A stretch of DNA of 64,000 nucleotides from Microcella flavibacter (lineage in GTDB: Bacteria > Actinomycetota > Actinomycetes > Actinomycetales > Microbacteriaceae), in NCBI RefSeq assembly GCF_012530535.1, contig NZ_CP051299.1, positions 1,674,001 to 1,738,000 on the forward strand, in the 5' to 3' direction. The translations under genes and the position numbers were made by a program. Shown one piece after another: positions 7,865 through 17,009 of the stretch. Every line of letters begins with the position of its first letter. Position 1 is the stretch's first letter. Below the pieces are notes generated by a model that ran no database searches, was not told the origin of the DNA, and saw only the letters and a program-made list of their open reading frames with translations.

Positions 7865-8737
7865 ATGACCGATGAGGCGAGGGATGCCGCTGCCGCGGCC
7901 GCGCGCCGGCCCGAGATCGACGGCGCCGCCCTCGACTCGCCCGCCCTCGACCCCGCCGCGCCCCCGCTGCCCGGCCGCGCCGTCATCCGCCAGCGGTGGA
8001 GCGACTTCCTCTTCCTGCACTGGCGCGTGCCCGCCTCGGAGGTCGCCTCGATGCTGCCCGCCGGCACCCGCCCCGACGTCTTCGACGGCAGCGCCTGGCT
8101 GGGGCTCATCCCCTTCGTGCTCAGCGACCACGCCTTCCTGCCGCTGCCGCCCGTGCCGGGGCTCGGCACCTTCATCGAGATCAACGTGCGCACCTACTCG
8201 ATCGACGAGAACGGCGAGCGGGGCGTGGTGTTCCGCTCGCTCGACGCCGAGCAGCTGCCCTCGGTGCTCGCCGCGCAGGCGCTCTTCGGGCTCCCCTACC
8301 GCTGGGCGCAGGCGGGCCTGCGGCACGACGAGGCGCGCGGCACGGTCGAGTACCGGGCGCGCCGGCGCACCGGGGGCCGGCCGCGCACGCGCATCCTCGC
8401 CCGGCCCGGCACGACGTCCGTCGACACCGGGCTCAGCCGCTTCCTCACCGCGCGGTGGGGGTTCCACGAGCGGCACCTCGGCCGCACCATCCACGCGCGC
8501 AACAGCCACGAGCCGTGGCCGCTCGTCGAGGCCGAGCTGCTCGCGCTCGACGACGAGCTGCTCGCGGCGGCAGGCTTTCCCGACCTCGCGCGACGGCCGC
8601 CCGATTCGGTGCTCGCGACCCCGGTGGGGCATCCCGGGCTCATCACCGAGTTCGCGGCGGCGCGGCCGCTGCGCCCCGCCCGCACCCTGCGCCCAGGCGA
8701 TGCTCAGAGAGCCGGGCAGCGCCCTCCCGTAGACTGA
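7865..8737 (+). CDS. DUF2071 (YqjF-like) protein
   Basis: 290 residues, matching the DUF2071 family. RQRWSDFLFLHWRVP opens the domain, LPAGTRPDVFDGSAWLGLIP follows, and INVRTYSIDENGERGVVFRSLDAEQL gives the central strands. The function of the family is unknown. The first 35 residues are alanine/aspartate-rich and probably disordered. A GACGAT hexamer lies 6 nt before the ATG. The last codons contain the -10 box of the terC transcript (TAGACT, 8730-8735), so the two genes overlap at promoter level. Confidence 0.85.
   Translation: MTDEARDAAAAAARRPEIDGAALDSPALDPAAPPLPGRAVIRQRWSDFLFLHWRVPASEVASMLPAGTRPDVFDGSAWLGLIPFVLSDHAFLPLPPVPGLGTFIEINVRTYSIDENGERGVVFRSLDAEQLPSVLAAQALFGLPYRWAQAGLRHDEARGTVEYRARRRTGGRPRTRILARPGTTSVDTGLSRFLTARWGFHERHLGRTIHARNSHEPWPLVEAELLALDDELLAAAGFPDLARRPPDSVLATPVGHPGLITEFAAARPLRPARTLRPGDAQRAGQRPPVD
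8730..8735 (+). promoter_or_regulatory. -10 element of the terC leader RNA
   Basis: TAGACT lies about 10 nt before the first bases of the riboswitch-like leader. No good -35 is visible at the expected distance. Confidence 0.6.
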
Positions 8738-8743
8738 ACTCGT

Positions 8744-8870
8744 TCAAGGGGAGTACCCCACCCACGGACGGCTCGTCAGTACGGATGGTTCGCGCATCGC
8801 AGCGCGCATCCCGGGCCGCCGGTTCCGCCCGCGGAATGGGGAAGACCTTGGCGTCGATTCGTCCACGCCA
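8744..8870 (+). promoter_or_regulatory. yybP-ykoY-type (manganese) riboswitch upstream of terC
   Basis: The 150-base leader begins TTCAAGGGGAGTA, which carries the GGGGAGUA signature. It returns with GAAGACCTTGG at 8841-8851, the second conserved strand. CAAGG near 8745 can pair with CCTTG near 8847 to close the first stem. A short hairpin (GGCGT...ACGCC) and a GGAG ribosome site follow before the ATG at 8888. In other bacteria this class binds Mn2+ and controls TerC/Alx and MntP-type exporters, which fits the downstream gene. The on/off mechanism here is inferred. Confidence 0.82.
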
Positions 8871-8887
8871 AATTCTGGAGACCCTGC

Positions 8888-9907
8888 ATGAACGTCACAC
8901 CCCTGATCTGGATCATCACCATCGCGGTCACGATCGCGTTCTTCGTCTTCGAGTTCTTCGCGCACGTGCGCAAGCCGCACGAGCCCTCGATCGGCGAATC
9001 CGCCCGCTGGTCGGCCTTCTACATCGGCCTCGCCCTGCTCTTCGGCGTCGGCATCGGCCTCGTCTCGGGCTGGACGTACGGCGGCGAGTACTTCGCCGGC
9101 TACCTCACCGAGAAGGCGCTGTCGGTCGACAACCTCTTCGTGTTCCTGCTCGTCATGACCGCCTTCGCGGTGCCGAAGATCTACCAGCAGAAGGTGCTGC
9201 TCATCGGCATCGTCATCGCGCTCATCATGCGCGGCGCGTTCATCGCGGTCGGCGCGGCGCTCATCTCCAACTTCTCCTGGATCTTCTACATCTTCGGCGC
9301 CCTGCTGCTCTTCCTCGCCTACCGCCAGGCCTTCAGCCACGGCGACTCCGACATCGCGAACGGAAAGTTCATGGGCCTCGTGCGCCGCGTGCTGCCCGTG
9401 CACAACGAGTACGTCGGCGACAAGCTCTTCACCCGCATCGACGGCCGCCGCTTCGTCACCCCGATGCTGCTCGTCATCGTCGCCATCGGCTTCGTCGACC
9501 TCATCTTCGCCGTCGACTCCATCCCCGCCATCTACGGTCTGACGGAGGAGGCGTACATCGTCTTCGTCGCCAACGCCTTCGCCCTCATGGGCCTGCGCCA
9601 GCTGTACTTCCTCATCGGCGGACTGCTCGAGCGCCTCGTCTACCTCGCCCAGGGCCTCGCCGTCATCCTCGCCTTCATCGGCGTCAAGCTCGTGCTGCAC
9701 GCCCTGTACGTCAACGAGCTGCCCTTCATCAACGGCGGCGAGCCGCTGCTCTGGGTGCCCGAGATCCCCACCTCGGTCTCGCTCATCTTCATCGCCGCGA
9801 CCATCACCGTGGCGACGATCGCGAGCCTCATGAAGACCCGCGGCGACCGCGTGCGCGAGTCCGCCGAGGTCAAGGACGAGGTCAGCGAGGGCGTCGACCC
9901 GCGTTAG
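8888..9907 (+). CDS. TerC family integral membrane protein (Alx-like, metal export)
   Basis: 339 residues with about nine transmembrane segments. The two inverted TerC repeats carry their acidic signatures: LSVDNLFVFLLVM in the first half and FAVDSIPAIYGLT in the second. Between them is a cytoplasmic loop GDKLFTRIDGRRF. Members of the Alx subgroup export Mn2+ in other bacteria, and the riboswitch-like leader supports a manganese role here. The start at 8888 has GGAG upstream. The acidic C-terminal tail is cytoplasmic. Confidence 0.92.
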   Translation: MNVTPLIWIITIAVTIAFFVFEFFAHVRKPHEPSIGESARWSAFYIGLALLFGVGIGLVSGWTYGGEYFAGYLTEKALSVDNLFVFLLVMTAFAVPKIYQQKVLLIGIVIALIMRGAFIAVGAALISNFSWIFYIFGALLLFLAYRQAFSHGDSDIANGKFMGLVRRVLPVHNEYVGDKLFTRIDGRRFVTPMLLVIVAIGFVDLIFAVDSIPAIYGLTEEAYIVFVANAFALMGLRQLYFLIGGLLERLVYLAQGLAVILAFIGVKLVLHALYVNELPFINGGEPLLWVPEIPTSVSLIFIAATITVATIASLMKTRGDRVRESAEVKDEVSEGVDPR

Positions 9908-9922
9908 CTGCTGCGGCGGTTC

Positions 9923-9966
9923 GGGATGCTCGGCGCGGGTTCTGCGGAGCCCGCGCCGAGCATCCC
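9923..9966. terminator. Strong hairpin terminator between terC and der
   Basis: Seventeen-base perfect arms (9923-9939 and 9950-9966) flank a 10-base loop. The arms begin and end with GGGATGC/GCATCCC. There is no T-run, as is usual in high-GC actinobacteria. Confidence 0.75.
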
Positions 9967-9993
9967 GCCGCCTCGTCGCACCCCGCCGAGCGT

Positions 9994-10078
9994 GCACAAA
10001 TGCAGGACTCGCTCGGCGCGTCGCCAAGGGTGAGGCGGGGACACGCCGGTGACGAGTCGCGGAGTCCTGCATTTGTGC
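9994..10078. repeat. REP-like long hairpin with 17-bp perfect arms
   Basis: The arms (9994-10010 and 10062-10078) are perfect reverse complements starting GCACAAATGCAGG. They enclose 51 bases with further partial pairing. It lies between terC and der, beside an ordinary terminator. The A-rich arm composition and large size are unlike a simple terminator and suggest a mobile or repetitive intergenic element. Only one copy is seen in the window. Confidence 0.6.
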
Positions 10079-10121
10079 CGCGGACCGAGCGGTGACGCGC
10101 GGCAGCGCCGACGCCGAGCGA

Positions 10122-11690
10122 CTACTTGCGAACGCGCTTCTCGCGCACTCGCATGTTGACCTGGATGGGCGAGCCCTCGAAGCCGTAGATCTCGCGCAGG
10201 CGGCGCGTGATGAAGCGGCGGTACTGCGGGTCGAGGAAGCCCGTGGTGAAGAGCACGAAGGTCGGCGGGCGGGTCGAGGCCTGCGTCGCGAACAGGATGC
10301 GGGGCTGCTTGCCGCCGCGCACCGGGTGGGGATGCTCCTGCGTGAGCTCGGCGACGAACGCGTTGAGCTTGCCGGTGGGGATGCGGGTGTCCCACGACTC
10401 GAGCGCGACCTCGAGGGCGGGGACGAGCTTCTCCATGTGGCGGCCGGTGCGGGCCGAGATGTTGACGCGCGGCGCCCAGGCGACGTGCGCGAGGTCCTGC
10501 TCGATCTCGCGCTCGAGGTAGCGGCGGCGCTCGTCGTCGAGCAGGTCCCACTTGTTGAAGGCCAGCACGAGGGCGCGGCCCGACTCGAGCACGAGGTCGA
10601 TGATGCGCACATCCTGCTCGCTGATCGGCTGCGTCACGTCGAGCAGCACGACGGCGACCTCGGCCTTCTCCAGTGCCGCGGCCGTGCGCAGCGAGGCGTA
10701 GAAGTCGGCGCCCTGCGCCATGTGCACGCGGCGGCGGATGCCGGCCGTGTCGACGAAGCGCCAGATCTTGCCGGCGAGCTCGATCTGCTCGTCGATGGGG
10801 TCGCGCGTGGTGCCGGCGAGCTCGTTGACGACGGCGCGCTCCTCGCGGGCCGCCTTGTTGAGCAGGCTCGACTTGCCGACGTTGGGGCGCCCGATGAGGG
10901 CGACGCGGCGCGGGCCGCCGAACTCGGCCTTCGCGACGGTCGAGATCTCGGGCAGCACCTCGAGCACGTGGTCGAGCAGGTCGGCGACACCGCGGCCGTG
11001 GACGGCCGAGGTCGGCCAGGGCTGGCCGAGGCCGAGGCCCCAGAGCGCGGCGGCCTCGGGCTCCTGGCGGGTGTCGTCGACCTTGTTGGCGACGAGGATG
11101 ACGGGCTTCTTCGACCGGCGCAGCATCGTGACGACGAACTCGTCGGTCGCGGTCGCACCGGTGATGGCGTCGACGACGAAGAGCACGGCGTCGGCCAGCT
11201 CGACGGCGACCTCGGCCTGCTGCGCGACGGAGGCGTTGATGCCGAGCGCATCGGGCTCCCACCCGCCGGTGTCGACGAGGGTGAAGCGGCGGGTGTTCCA
11301 CTCGGCCTTGTACGAGATGCGGTCGCGCGTCACGCCCGGCTTGTCCTCGACGACGGCCTCGCGGCGGCCGAGGATGCGGTTGACGAGGGCGCTCTTGCCG
11401 ACGTTCGGCCGGCCCACGATGGCGAGCACGGGCAGGGCGGGCATCGTGATGATGCCGTCCTCACCGAGCGACGCGTGCTCGAGCAGCGTGAGGTCGTCCT
11501 CGTCGAGCTCGTAGTCCTCGAGGCCGGCCCGCAGGGCCTGGCTGCGCAGCTCGGTGATGTCCTCGTCGAGCTCGGCGATGCGGTCGGCGACGGCCTGCGC
11601 CGCGCTCGCGTCGAGCACGGGGTAGTCGGCCGTGCCGGCGCCGTCGGCGTCGTCAGCGGGAACGGAGGGGGTCGGGGTGTCGGCGGTCAT
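10122..11690 (-). CDS. der: Ribosome biogenesis GTPase Der (EngA)
   Basis: Double GTPase required for 50S subunit maturation. Two G domains are present: GRPNVGKS at about 93-100 with NKVD, and a second GRPNVGKS at about 270 with NKWD. A C-terminal KH-like domain ([18 protein letters not shown]...) follows. The first 85 residues are an acidic extension common in actinobacterial Der. 522 residues in total. The ATG at 11690 has GGAGGA upstream. It is the last gene of the minus-strand run from parA; cmk ends 55 nt upstream. Confidence 0.97.
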   Translation of the reverse strand: MTADTPTPSVPADDADGAGTADYPVLDASAAQAVADRIAELDEDITELRSQALRAGLEDYELDEDDLTLLEHASLGEDGIITMPALPVLAIVGRPNVGKSALVNRILGRREAVVEDKPGVTRDRISYKAEWNTRRFTLVDTGGWEPDALGINASVAQQAEVAVELADAVLFVVDAITGATATDEFVVTMLRRSKKPVILVANKVDDTRQEPEAAALWGLGLGQPWPTSAVHGRGVADLLDHVLEVLPEISTVAKAEFGGPRRVALIGRPNVGKSSLLNKAAREERAVVNELAGTTRDPIDEQIELAGKIWRFVDTAGIRRRVHMAQGADFYASLRTAAALEKAEVAVVLLDVTQPISEQDVRIIDLVLESGRALVLAFNKWDLLDDERRRYLEREIEQDLAHVAWAPRVNISARTGRHMEKLVPALEVALESWDTRIPTGKLNAFVAELTQEHPHPVRGGKQPRILFATQASTRPPTFVLFTTGFLDPQYRRFITRRLREIYGFEGSPIQVNMRVREKRVRK

Positions 11691-11745
11691 GGGATCCTCC
11701 CATTTCTCCCTCGCCCACCGGCGAGGCGTGTTCCGCGCCCCTCCC

Positions 11746-12414
11746 CTAGGCGGGAGGTGCGGCGCGCACGATCGTGATCAACGCCTGCACGGTCTGCTCG
11801 AAGTCGAGCTCCGTGGAATCGAGGGTCGTGACGCCCTCGGCGGCGTTCATGAAGTCGACGACGCGCATGTCCTGCGCATCGCGCGAGGCCAGCTGCTGCG
11901 CTGTCGACTCGGTCGACTCGCTGCCCAGCTCGGCCGACCTTCTGGACATCCTAGCCTCCGGAGAGGCCGTCAGCAGCACGCGCACCGGCGCATCGGGCGC
12001 GACGACGGTCGTGATGTCGCGGCCCTCGACGATGACGCCCGGCTTCGGGTGCTCCGACACGAGCCGCCGGAACAGCGCCGTGAGCCCCGCCCGCACCTCC
12101 GGCACGCGCGCCACCTGGCTCACCACGGCGGTGACGCGCGGCTCGCGGATGTCGGCCGTGATCTCCTCGCCGCCGACGCGCACGTAGTAGCGGTCGGGCT
12201 CCATGCCGATGGCGTAGTCGAAGTCGGCCACGCGCTCGGCCACGGCAGCGGCATCCCCCGTATCGACGCCCTCATCGAGGCAGTGCCAGGCCAGCGCGCG
12301 GTAGGCGGCGCCGGTGTCGAGGTAGGCGAAGCCCAGTCGCCGGGCGGCCTCCTTGCTGACGCTCGACTTGCCGCTGCCGGCGGGGCCGTCGACGGCCACG
12401 ATCATGTCGCTCAC
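11746..12414 (-). CDS. cmk: Cytidylate kinase
   Basis: Phosphorylates CMP and dCMP with ATP. The N-terminal P-loop is [18 protein letters not shown], then [12 protein letters not shown] in the CMP-binding domain and [20 protein letters not shown] near the base site. 222 residues from GTG at 12414, which has GGAGAAG upstream; an ATG at 12405 is too far from that site. The frame stays open far upstream but that part is a shadow of tyrA. cmk-der linkage is conserved in actinobacteria. Confidence 0.95.
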   Translation of the reverse strand: MSDMIVAVDGPAGSGKSSVSKEAARRLGFAYLDTGAAYRALAWHCLDEGVDTGDAAAVAERVADFDYAIGMEPDRYYVRVGGEEITADIREPRVTAVVSQVARVPEVRAGLTALFRRLVSEHPKPGVIVEGRDITTVVAPDAPVRVLLTASPEARMSRRSAELGSESTESTAQQLASRDAQDMRVVDFMNAAEGVTTLDSTELDFEQTVQALITIVRAAPPA

Positions 12415-12449
12415 AGTTCTTCTCCTCGACAAGGGGTGGTTCGGGATGC

Positions 12450-13538
12450 TCAGCTCGCGCCCGCGATGCGCCAGCCGCGCTGCTCGAGCTGCGCGATCAG
12501 GGTCAGCTCCGCCTCGGGCAGCACCGACACCTCGGCGAAGCCGATCGGAGCGCCCGGCGAGTGCTCGAGGCGCAGGTCCTCCATGTTGACGCCGAGCTCG
12601 CCGATCTCGGTGAGCAGCCGCGCGAGCTGACCGGGGGTGTCGTCGATCATGACGACGATCTGGGCGAAGCGCCGGCTCGAGCCGTGCTTGCCGGGGATGC
12701 GCGCGACGCCCGCGTTGCCCGCGGCGAGCAGCTCGGCGGTCTGCCGGCGCGATCCCGCCTGCTCGGGGTTCTCGAGCGCCTCGATCATGGCCGAGAGGTC
12801 GTCGCGCAGGGCGTGCAGGATCTCGCCCACCGGCCCGGCGTTCGCCTGCAGGATCTGCACCCAGAGGCTCACGTCGCTCGCGGCGATGCGCGTGACGTCG
12901 CGCAGGCCCTGCCCGGCGAGGCCGACCGCGCCGTCGCCCGCGCGCACGAGGCGGGCGGCCATGGCGCTCGCGACGAGCTGCGGCACGTGGCTGATCATGG
13001 CGACGCTGCGGTCGTGCTCGTCGACGCTCATCTCGACGGGCACGGCGCCGACGTCGAGGATGAGGTCCTCGATCGCGGCGGCGCGGCCGTAGCTGATGCC
13101 GTCGTGGCCCGCGAGCACCCAGGGGCGCCCGACGAAGAGGTCGGCGCGGGCCGAGACGGGGCCGCCGCGCTCGCGGCCGGCCATCGGGTGCGTGCCGAGG
13201 TAGCGCGAGACGTCGGCGCCGAGCGCGAGCAGCTCGCGCAGCGGCTGCGCCTTGACGCTCGCGACGTCGGTGACGAGGGCCTCGGGATGCGCCTCGAGCT
13301 GCGCGGCGACGGTCACGGCGGTGACGTCGGGCGGCACGCACACGACGACGAGCCCCGGGCGGTCATCCGGCGTCGCCGCCCGCCCCGCCCCGTAGTCGAC
13401 GGCGAGCGCCACCGCGGTGGGCGAGACGTCGTCGAGCGTGACGTCGACGCCCTTCTCGCGCAGGGCGAGGGCGATGCTCGTGCCGAGCAGGCCGGCGCCG
13501 ACGATGTGGACGGCGTGCTGGAGGCGGCGGTCGGTCAT
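12450..13538 (-). CDS. tyrA: Prephenate dehydrogenase
   Basis: NAD(P)-dependent oxidative decarboxylation of prephenate in tyrosine synthesis. The Rossmann motif is [18 protein letters not shown]; catalytic-region motifs include [12 protein letters not shown] and [18 protein letters not shown]. The C-terminal 75 residues ([20 protein letters not shown]) form an ACT domain, suggesting feedback control by an amino acid. 362 residues. The start overlaps the rluB stop by 4 nt (ATGA). Confidence 0.94.
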   Translation of the reverse strand: MTDRRLQHAVHIVGAGLLGTSIALALREKGVDVTLDDVSPTAVALAVDYGAGRAATPDDRPGLVVVCVPPDVTAVTVAAQLEAHPEALVTDVASVKAQPLRELLALGADVSRYLGTHPMAGRERGGPVSARADLFVGRPWVLAGHDGISYGRAAAIEDLILDVGAVPVEMSVDEHDRSVAMISHVPQLVASAMAARLVRAGDGAVGLAGQGLRDVTRIAASDVSLWVQILQANAGPVGEILHALRDDLSAMIEALENPEQAGSRRQTAELLAAGNAGVARIPGKHGSSRRFAQIVVMIDDTPGQLARLLTEIGELGVNMEDLRLEHSPGAPIGFAEVSVLPEAELTLIAQLEQRGWRIAGAS

Positions 13539-14425
13539 TCGTCGGCCTCGCCGTCGGGTGCGGAGCCGGATGCCTCGTCATCCGCGGGGCCTTCGCCCCG
13601 CGCATCCCGCCCCAGCGTGAGCAGCGCGCCGCGCTCGTCCTTCGTGAGCTCGCGGGTGCGGCCGATCGGCAGCGTTCCGAGGTGCAGGGGGCCGAACTGG
13701 CGGCGCACGAGCTCGATAACGGGATGCCCGACCTCGGCCATCATGCGGCGCACCACGCGATTGCGACCGGAGTGCAGGGTCAGCTCGACCATGCTGCGGC
13801 CCTTCGAGGGCTCCCCCAGCAGTCGCGCCTTGTCGGCGACCGCCAGGCCGTCCTCGAGCTCGACGCCCTCGCGCAGTCGCCGCAGCGCCTGACCGGTGAC
13901 GCCGCCCTTCACCGTGGCGATGTAGGTCTTCTCGACCCCGAACCGCGGGTGCGCGAGCACGTTGGCGAGCTCGCCGTCGTTGGTGAGCAGCAGCAGTCCG
14001 CTCGTGTCGGCGTCGAGGCGCCCGACGTTGTAGAGCCGGTCGTCGTAGCGTTCGGTGAACTGGCGCAGGTCGGGGCGGCCGTTCTCGTCGCGCAGAGTGC
14101 TCACGACCCCCGTGGGCTTGTTGAGCATGACGTAGCGGCGGGTGCCGTCGAGCTGCACGGCGACCCCGTCGACGGCCAGCTCGTCGACGGCCGGCTCGAT
14201 GCGCGCGCCCAGCTCGTCGACGACGACGCCGTTGACCGTCACCCGGCCCTGCGCGATGAGCTGCTCGCTCACGCGGCGCGAGGCGACGCCCGCGGCGGCC
14301 ATGACCTTCTGCAGGCGCTCGCTCGTCGCGCTGTCGCCCTCGCGCTGATTGCTGGAGAACGTCAGCTCGACGTCGGGCACGAGGCCCTTCGGCGCGCGGT
14401 CGTCATCGTGGCGATTACCGGACAT
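13535..14425 (-). CDS. rluB: 23S rRNA pseudouridine synthase (RluB/RsuA family)
   Basis: Converts a uridine of large-subunit rRNA to pseudouridine. The S4 RNA-binding domain (ERLQKVMAAAGVASRRVSEQL) at about 35-85 is followed by the catalytic domain with the invariant Asp in GRLDADTSGLLLLTNDG, and by GRNRVVRRMMAEVGHPV. An acidic C-terminal tail of about 25 residues is not conserved. 296 residues. The 5' end overlaps scpB by 11 nt, in the usual scpA-scpB-rluB order. Confidence 0.93.
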   Translation of the reverse strand: MSGNRHDDDRAPKGLVPDVELTFSSNQREGDSATSERLQKVMAAAGVASRRVSEQLIAQGRVTVNGVVVDELGARIEPAVDELAVDGVAVQLDGTRRYVMLNKPTGVVSTLRDENGRPDLRQFTERYDDRLYNVGRLDADTSGLLLLTNDGELANVLAHPRFGVEKTYIATVKGGVTGQALRRLREGVELEDGLAVADKARLLGEPSKGRSMVELTLHSGRNRVVRRMMAEVGHPVIELVRRQFGPLHLGTLPIGRTRELTKDERGALLTLGRDARGEGPADDEASGSAPDGEADE

Positions 14426-15098
14426 CGTCGAACCCCTGGCTGCCGTCGTCGAGCAGCGGCGAGATCTTCGGCAGCTCGTCGAGGCCGTTGATGCCGAGCT
14501 GCGTCAGCAGCAGCTCGGTCGTGGCGTAGTGGATGGCGCCGGTCTCGCTGTCGGTGAAGGCCTCGGTGATGAGGCCGCGGCCGAGCAGCGTGCGCACGAC
14601 CGAGTCGACGTTGACGGCGCGGATCGAGGCGATCGCGCCGCGGCTGATCGGCTGCTTGTAGGCGATGACGGCGAGCGTCTCGAGCGCCGCCTGCGAGAGC
14701 TTCGCGGGGCTCTGGGTGTGCACGAAGTCACGCACCAAATCGTCGAGCTCGGCGCGCACGTAGATGCGCCAGCCCCCGCCGACCTCGCGCAGCTCGAAGC
14801 CGCGCCGCGGGCCGCCGGTCTCGCCGTCGTAGTCGGCGACGAGGGCCGCGAGGGCCGCGCGCACCTCCGGCACGGGGCGGCCGAGCGCGCTCGCGAGCCC
14901 GACGAGGCTCTGCGGCTCGTCGACGACCATGAGCACGGCCTCGAGAGCGCGGGCCACGTCGACGCCGTCCGGGATGCCCGGCCGCGGCTCGGCGGCGACG
15001 TCGGGCTGCGCGGCGGCAGCGGCGTCGGGCCGGGTCGCCGCGGCGTCGCCGGGCTCGGGCGCGGCATCCCGCATCGGTGTCACGGTCTCACTGGCCAT
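14415..15098 (-). CDS. scpB: Segregation and condensation protein ScpB
   Basis: Kleisin-partner subunit of the SMC-ScpA-ScpB condensin. The two winged-helix domains are recognisable from VARALEAVLMVVDEPQSLVGLASAL and LSQAALETLAVIAYKQPISRGAIASIR, the latter being the family signature. The first 40 residues are alanine/proline-rich and probably disordered. It overlaps scpA by 11 nt upstream and rluB by 11 nt downstream. Confidence 0.95.
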   Translation of the reverse strand: MASETVTPMRDAAPEPGDAAATRPDAAAAAQPDVAAEPRPGIPDGVDVARALEAVLMVVDEPQSLVGLASALGRPVPEVRAALAALVADYDGETGGPRRGFELREVGGGWRIYVRAELDDLVRDFVHTQSPAKLSQAALETLAVIAYKQPISRGAIASIRAVNVDSVVRTLLGRGLITEAFTDSETGAIHYATTELLLTQLGINGLDELPKISPLLDDGSQGFDDVR

Positions 15099-15942
15099 AG
15101 TCGGCTCCCAGGTTCACGAGGCTCTCGTCCGTCCAATTCTCCGCCGTCCAGCGCACGGTGAGCTCCCCCAGCGGTTCGAGCTGCTCGAAGCCGACGGCGG
15201 CGTGCCGGTACAGCTCGAGCAGGGCGAGGAACCGCGCGACGACGACGCCCTTCTGCTCGGCGCCGGCGATGAGCGCGCGGAAGGTCACCGGCTCGCCCTG
15301 GCGCAGCATGCTGACGACGTGGGCGGCCTGCTCGCGGATCGAGACGAGGGGGGCGTGCAGGTGGTCGAGGCCGACGACGGGGATCTCGCGGGGCGTGAGG
15401 GCGAGCAGGGCGAGGGCCGCGAAGTCGTCGAGGCTCGTCGTCCAGCGCAGCTCGGGCGTGCGCTCGCGGTACTGGTCCTCCAGGCGCACCGAGCGGGTGT
15501 GCCGACGGGTCTCGGCATCGATGCGGGAGGCGAACCAGCCGCTCGCCTCCTTGAAGGCGCGGTACTGCAGCAGGCGGGCGAAGAGCAGATCGCGCGCCTC
15601 GAGCAGCGCGACGTCCTCGGCGTCGACGAGCTCGCCCTGCGGCAGCAGGCTCGCGATCTTCCAGTCGAGCAGCGTCACGGCGACCACGAGGAACTCGCTC
15701 GCCTGATCCAGCTCGTCGATCGCCGAGCCCTCCCCGTGGTCGAGGCCGCGCAGGTACGAGAGGAACTCGTCGGTGACGGCGCTGAGCGCGATCTCGGTGA
15801 TGTCGAGCTCGCGCTTCGAGATGAGGCTGAGCAGCAGGTCGAACGGGCCCTCGAACGAGCTCAGGCTGACGCGGAACCCCGGAGGGGCATCCGGAGCCGC
15901 CGCATCGACGGGGAGGACCTCGGGCTCAGGCGACGGCGCCAC
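15088..15942 (-). CDS. scpA: Segregation and condensation protein ScpA
   Basis: Kleisin subunit of bacterial condensin. The N-terminal SMC-binding part FEGPFDLLLSLISKRELDITEI and EFLVVAVTLLDWKIASLLP are diagnostic. The C-terminal winged helix (VTFRALIAGAEQKGVVVARFLALLEL) is intact. 284 residues. The GTG start at 15942 lies 17 nt inside parA, so translation is likely coupled. Confidence 0.95.
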   Translation of the reverse strand: MAPSPEPEVLPVDAAAPDAPPGFRVSLSSFEGPFDLLLSLISKRELDITEIALSAVTDEFLSYLRGLDHGEGSAIDELDQASEFLVVAVTLLDWKIASLLPQGELVDAEDVALLEARDLLFARLLQYRAFKEASGWFASRIDAETRRHTRSVRLEDQYRERTPELRWTTSLDDFAALALLALTPREIPVVGLDHLHAPLVSIREQAAHVVSMLRQGEPVTFRALIAGAEQKGVVVARFLALLELYRHAAVGFEQLEPLGELTVRWTAENWTDESLVNLGADYGQ

Positions 15943-16813
15943 GCTCGATCAACTCTCGCGCGAGCTGCCGGTAGGCGCGGGCCGCGGGGTGCTCGGAGGC
16001 GTAGGAGGTGATCGGGGTGCCGGCGACGGAGGCGTCGGGGAACTTCACGGTGCGGCCGACGACGGTCTCGAGCACGCTGTCGCCGAAGGCCTCGACGACG
16101 CGCTCGAGCACCTCGCGCGAGTGCAGGGTGCGCGAGTCGTACATGGTCGCGAGGATGCCGTCGAGCTGGATGGCGGGGTTGAGGCGGTCCTTGACCTTCT
16201 CGATCGTCTCGACGAGCAGGGCGACGCCGCGCAGCGCGAAGTACTCGCACTCGAGCGGGATGAGCACGCCGTGCGCGGCGGTGAGCGCGTTGACGGTGAG
16301 CAGGCCGAGCGAGGGCTGGCAGTCGACGAGGATGACGTCGTAGTCCCCGAGCACGGGGCGCAGCACGCGGGCGAGGATCTGCTCGCGGGCCACCTCGTTG
16401 ACGAGGTGCACCTCCGCGGCGCTGAGGTCGATGTTCGCGGGGATGATGTCGAGTCCCGGCGTCGACGTCGGCTGCACGGCGAGGCGGGTGTCCTTCTCGC
16501 GACCGAGCAGCAGGTCGTAGATGGTGAGGCCGTCGTGGCTGTTGACGCCGAGCCCGGCGGAGAGCGCGCCCTGCGGGTCGAAGTCGATGACGAGCACCTT
16601 GCGGCCGTACTCGGCGAGCGCCGCCCCCAGCGAGATCGTGGTCGTCGTCTTGCCGACGCCGCCCTTCTGGTTGCACAGGGCGATGATGCGGGCCGGGCCG
16701 TGCTGGGCGAGGGGCGCGGGGACGTCGAACTCCCGCTTGGGACGGCCCGTCGGACCGGTCACGATCGCTTCCATCCCGGGGAGGGCCGTACCGCTCGTCT
16801 TCTCGCCGCTCAT
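15926..16813 (-). CDS. parA: ParA-family ATPase of the scp cluster
   Basis: Deviant Walker A ATPase of the ParA/Soj type. CNQKGGVGKTTTTISLGAAL carries the signature lysines, VIDFDPQGALSAGLG the switch I region, and VILVDCQPSLGLLTVNAL Walker B. It lacks a ParB partner nearby. In actinobacteria this paralogue sits between xerD and scpA and is thought to help chromosome organisation with SMC. About 35 N-terminal residues precede the core. 295 residues. Confidence 0.92.
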   Translation of the reverse strand: MSGEKTSGTALPGMEAIVTGPTGRPKREFDVPAPLAQHGPARIIALCNQKGGVGKTTTTISLGAALAEYGRKVLVIDFDPQGALSAGLGVNSHDGLTIYDLLLGREKDTRLAVQPTSTPGLDIIPANIDLSAAEVHLVNEVAREQILARVLRPVLGDYDVILVDCQPSLGLLTVNALTAAHGVLIPLECEYFALRGVALLVETIEKVKDRLNPAIQLDGILATMYDSRTLHSREVLERVVEAFGDSVLETVVGRTVKFPDASVAGTPITSYASEHPAARAYRQLARELIERGAVA

Positions 16814-16821
16814 GGTGCCCG

Positions 16822-16827
16822 AGTCTA
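16822..16827 (-). promoter_or_regulatory. -10 element of the parA operon
   Basis: TAGACT on the minus strand ends 8 nt before the parA ATG at 16813. Transcription would start within 1-2 nt of the start codon. Confidence 0.6.
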
Positions 16828-16973
16828 CTGACCGGCGGGCCCGCAGCCCGTGCGACGGGCCGCGCGAGCGCCGGGCTCATCGGGGGTTTCCCGGGGCCGT
16901 CACGACGGGTCGCCGCCGCGTCGCCGCCGCCTCCCCGCCGCCTCCCGATACGGCGATGCGGGATGCGCGCGCA

Positions 16974-17003
16974 TTGCCCGCGCGCAGGTGGCAGGGGTTG
17001 ACT
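16974..17003 (+). promoter_or_regulatory. Promoter of paralogue 1 (-35 TTGCCC, 18 nt, -10 TTGACT)
   Basis: TTGCCC at 16974-16979 and TTGACT at 16998-17003 are 18 nt apart. The -10 ends 6 nt before the ATG at 17010. The same TTGACT precedes paralogues 2, 4 and 5 at equal distance. Confidence 0.65.
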
Positions 17004-17009
17004 GGGCTC

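Noticed and set aside
7996-10612. Very long overlapping open frames (699 and 622 codons) across DUF2071, terC and der
   Set aside because: Arg/Ala/His-rich translations without domains, overlapping well-supported genes. They are a by-product of high GC.
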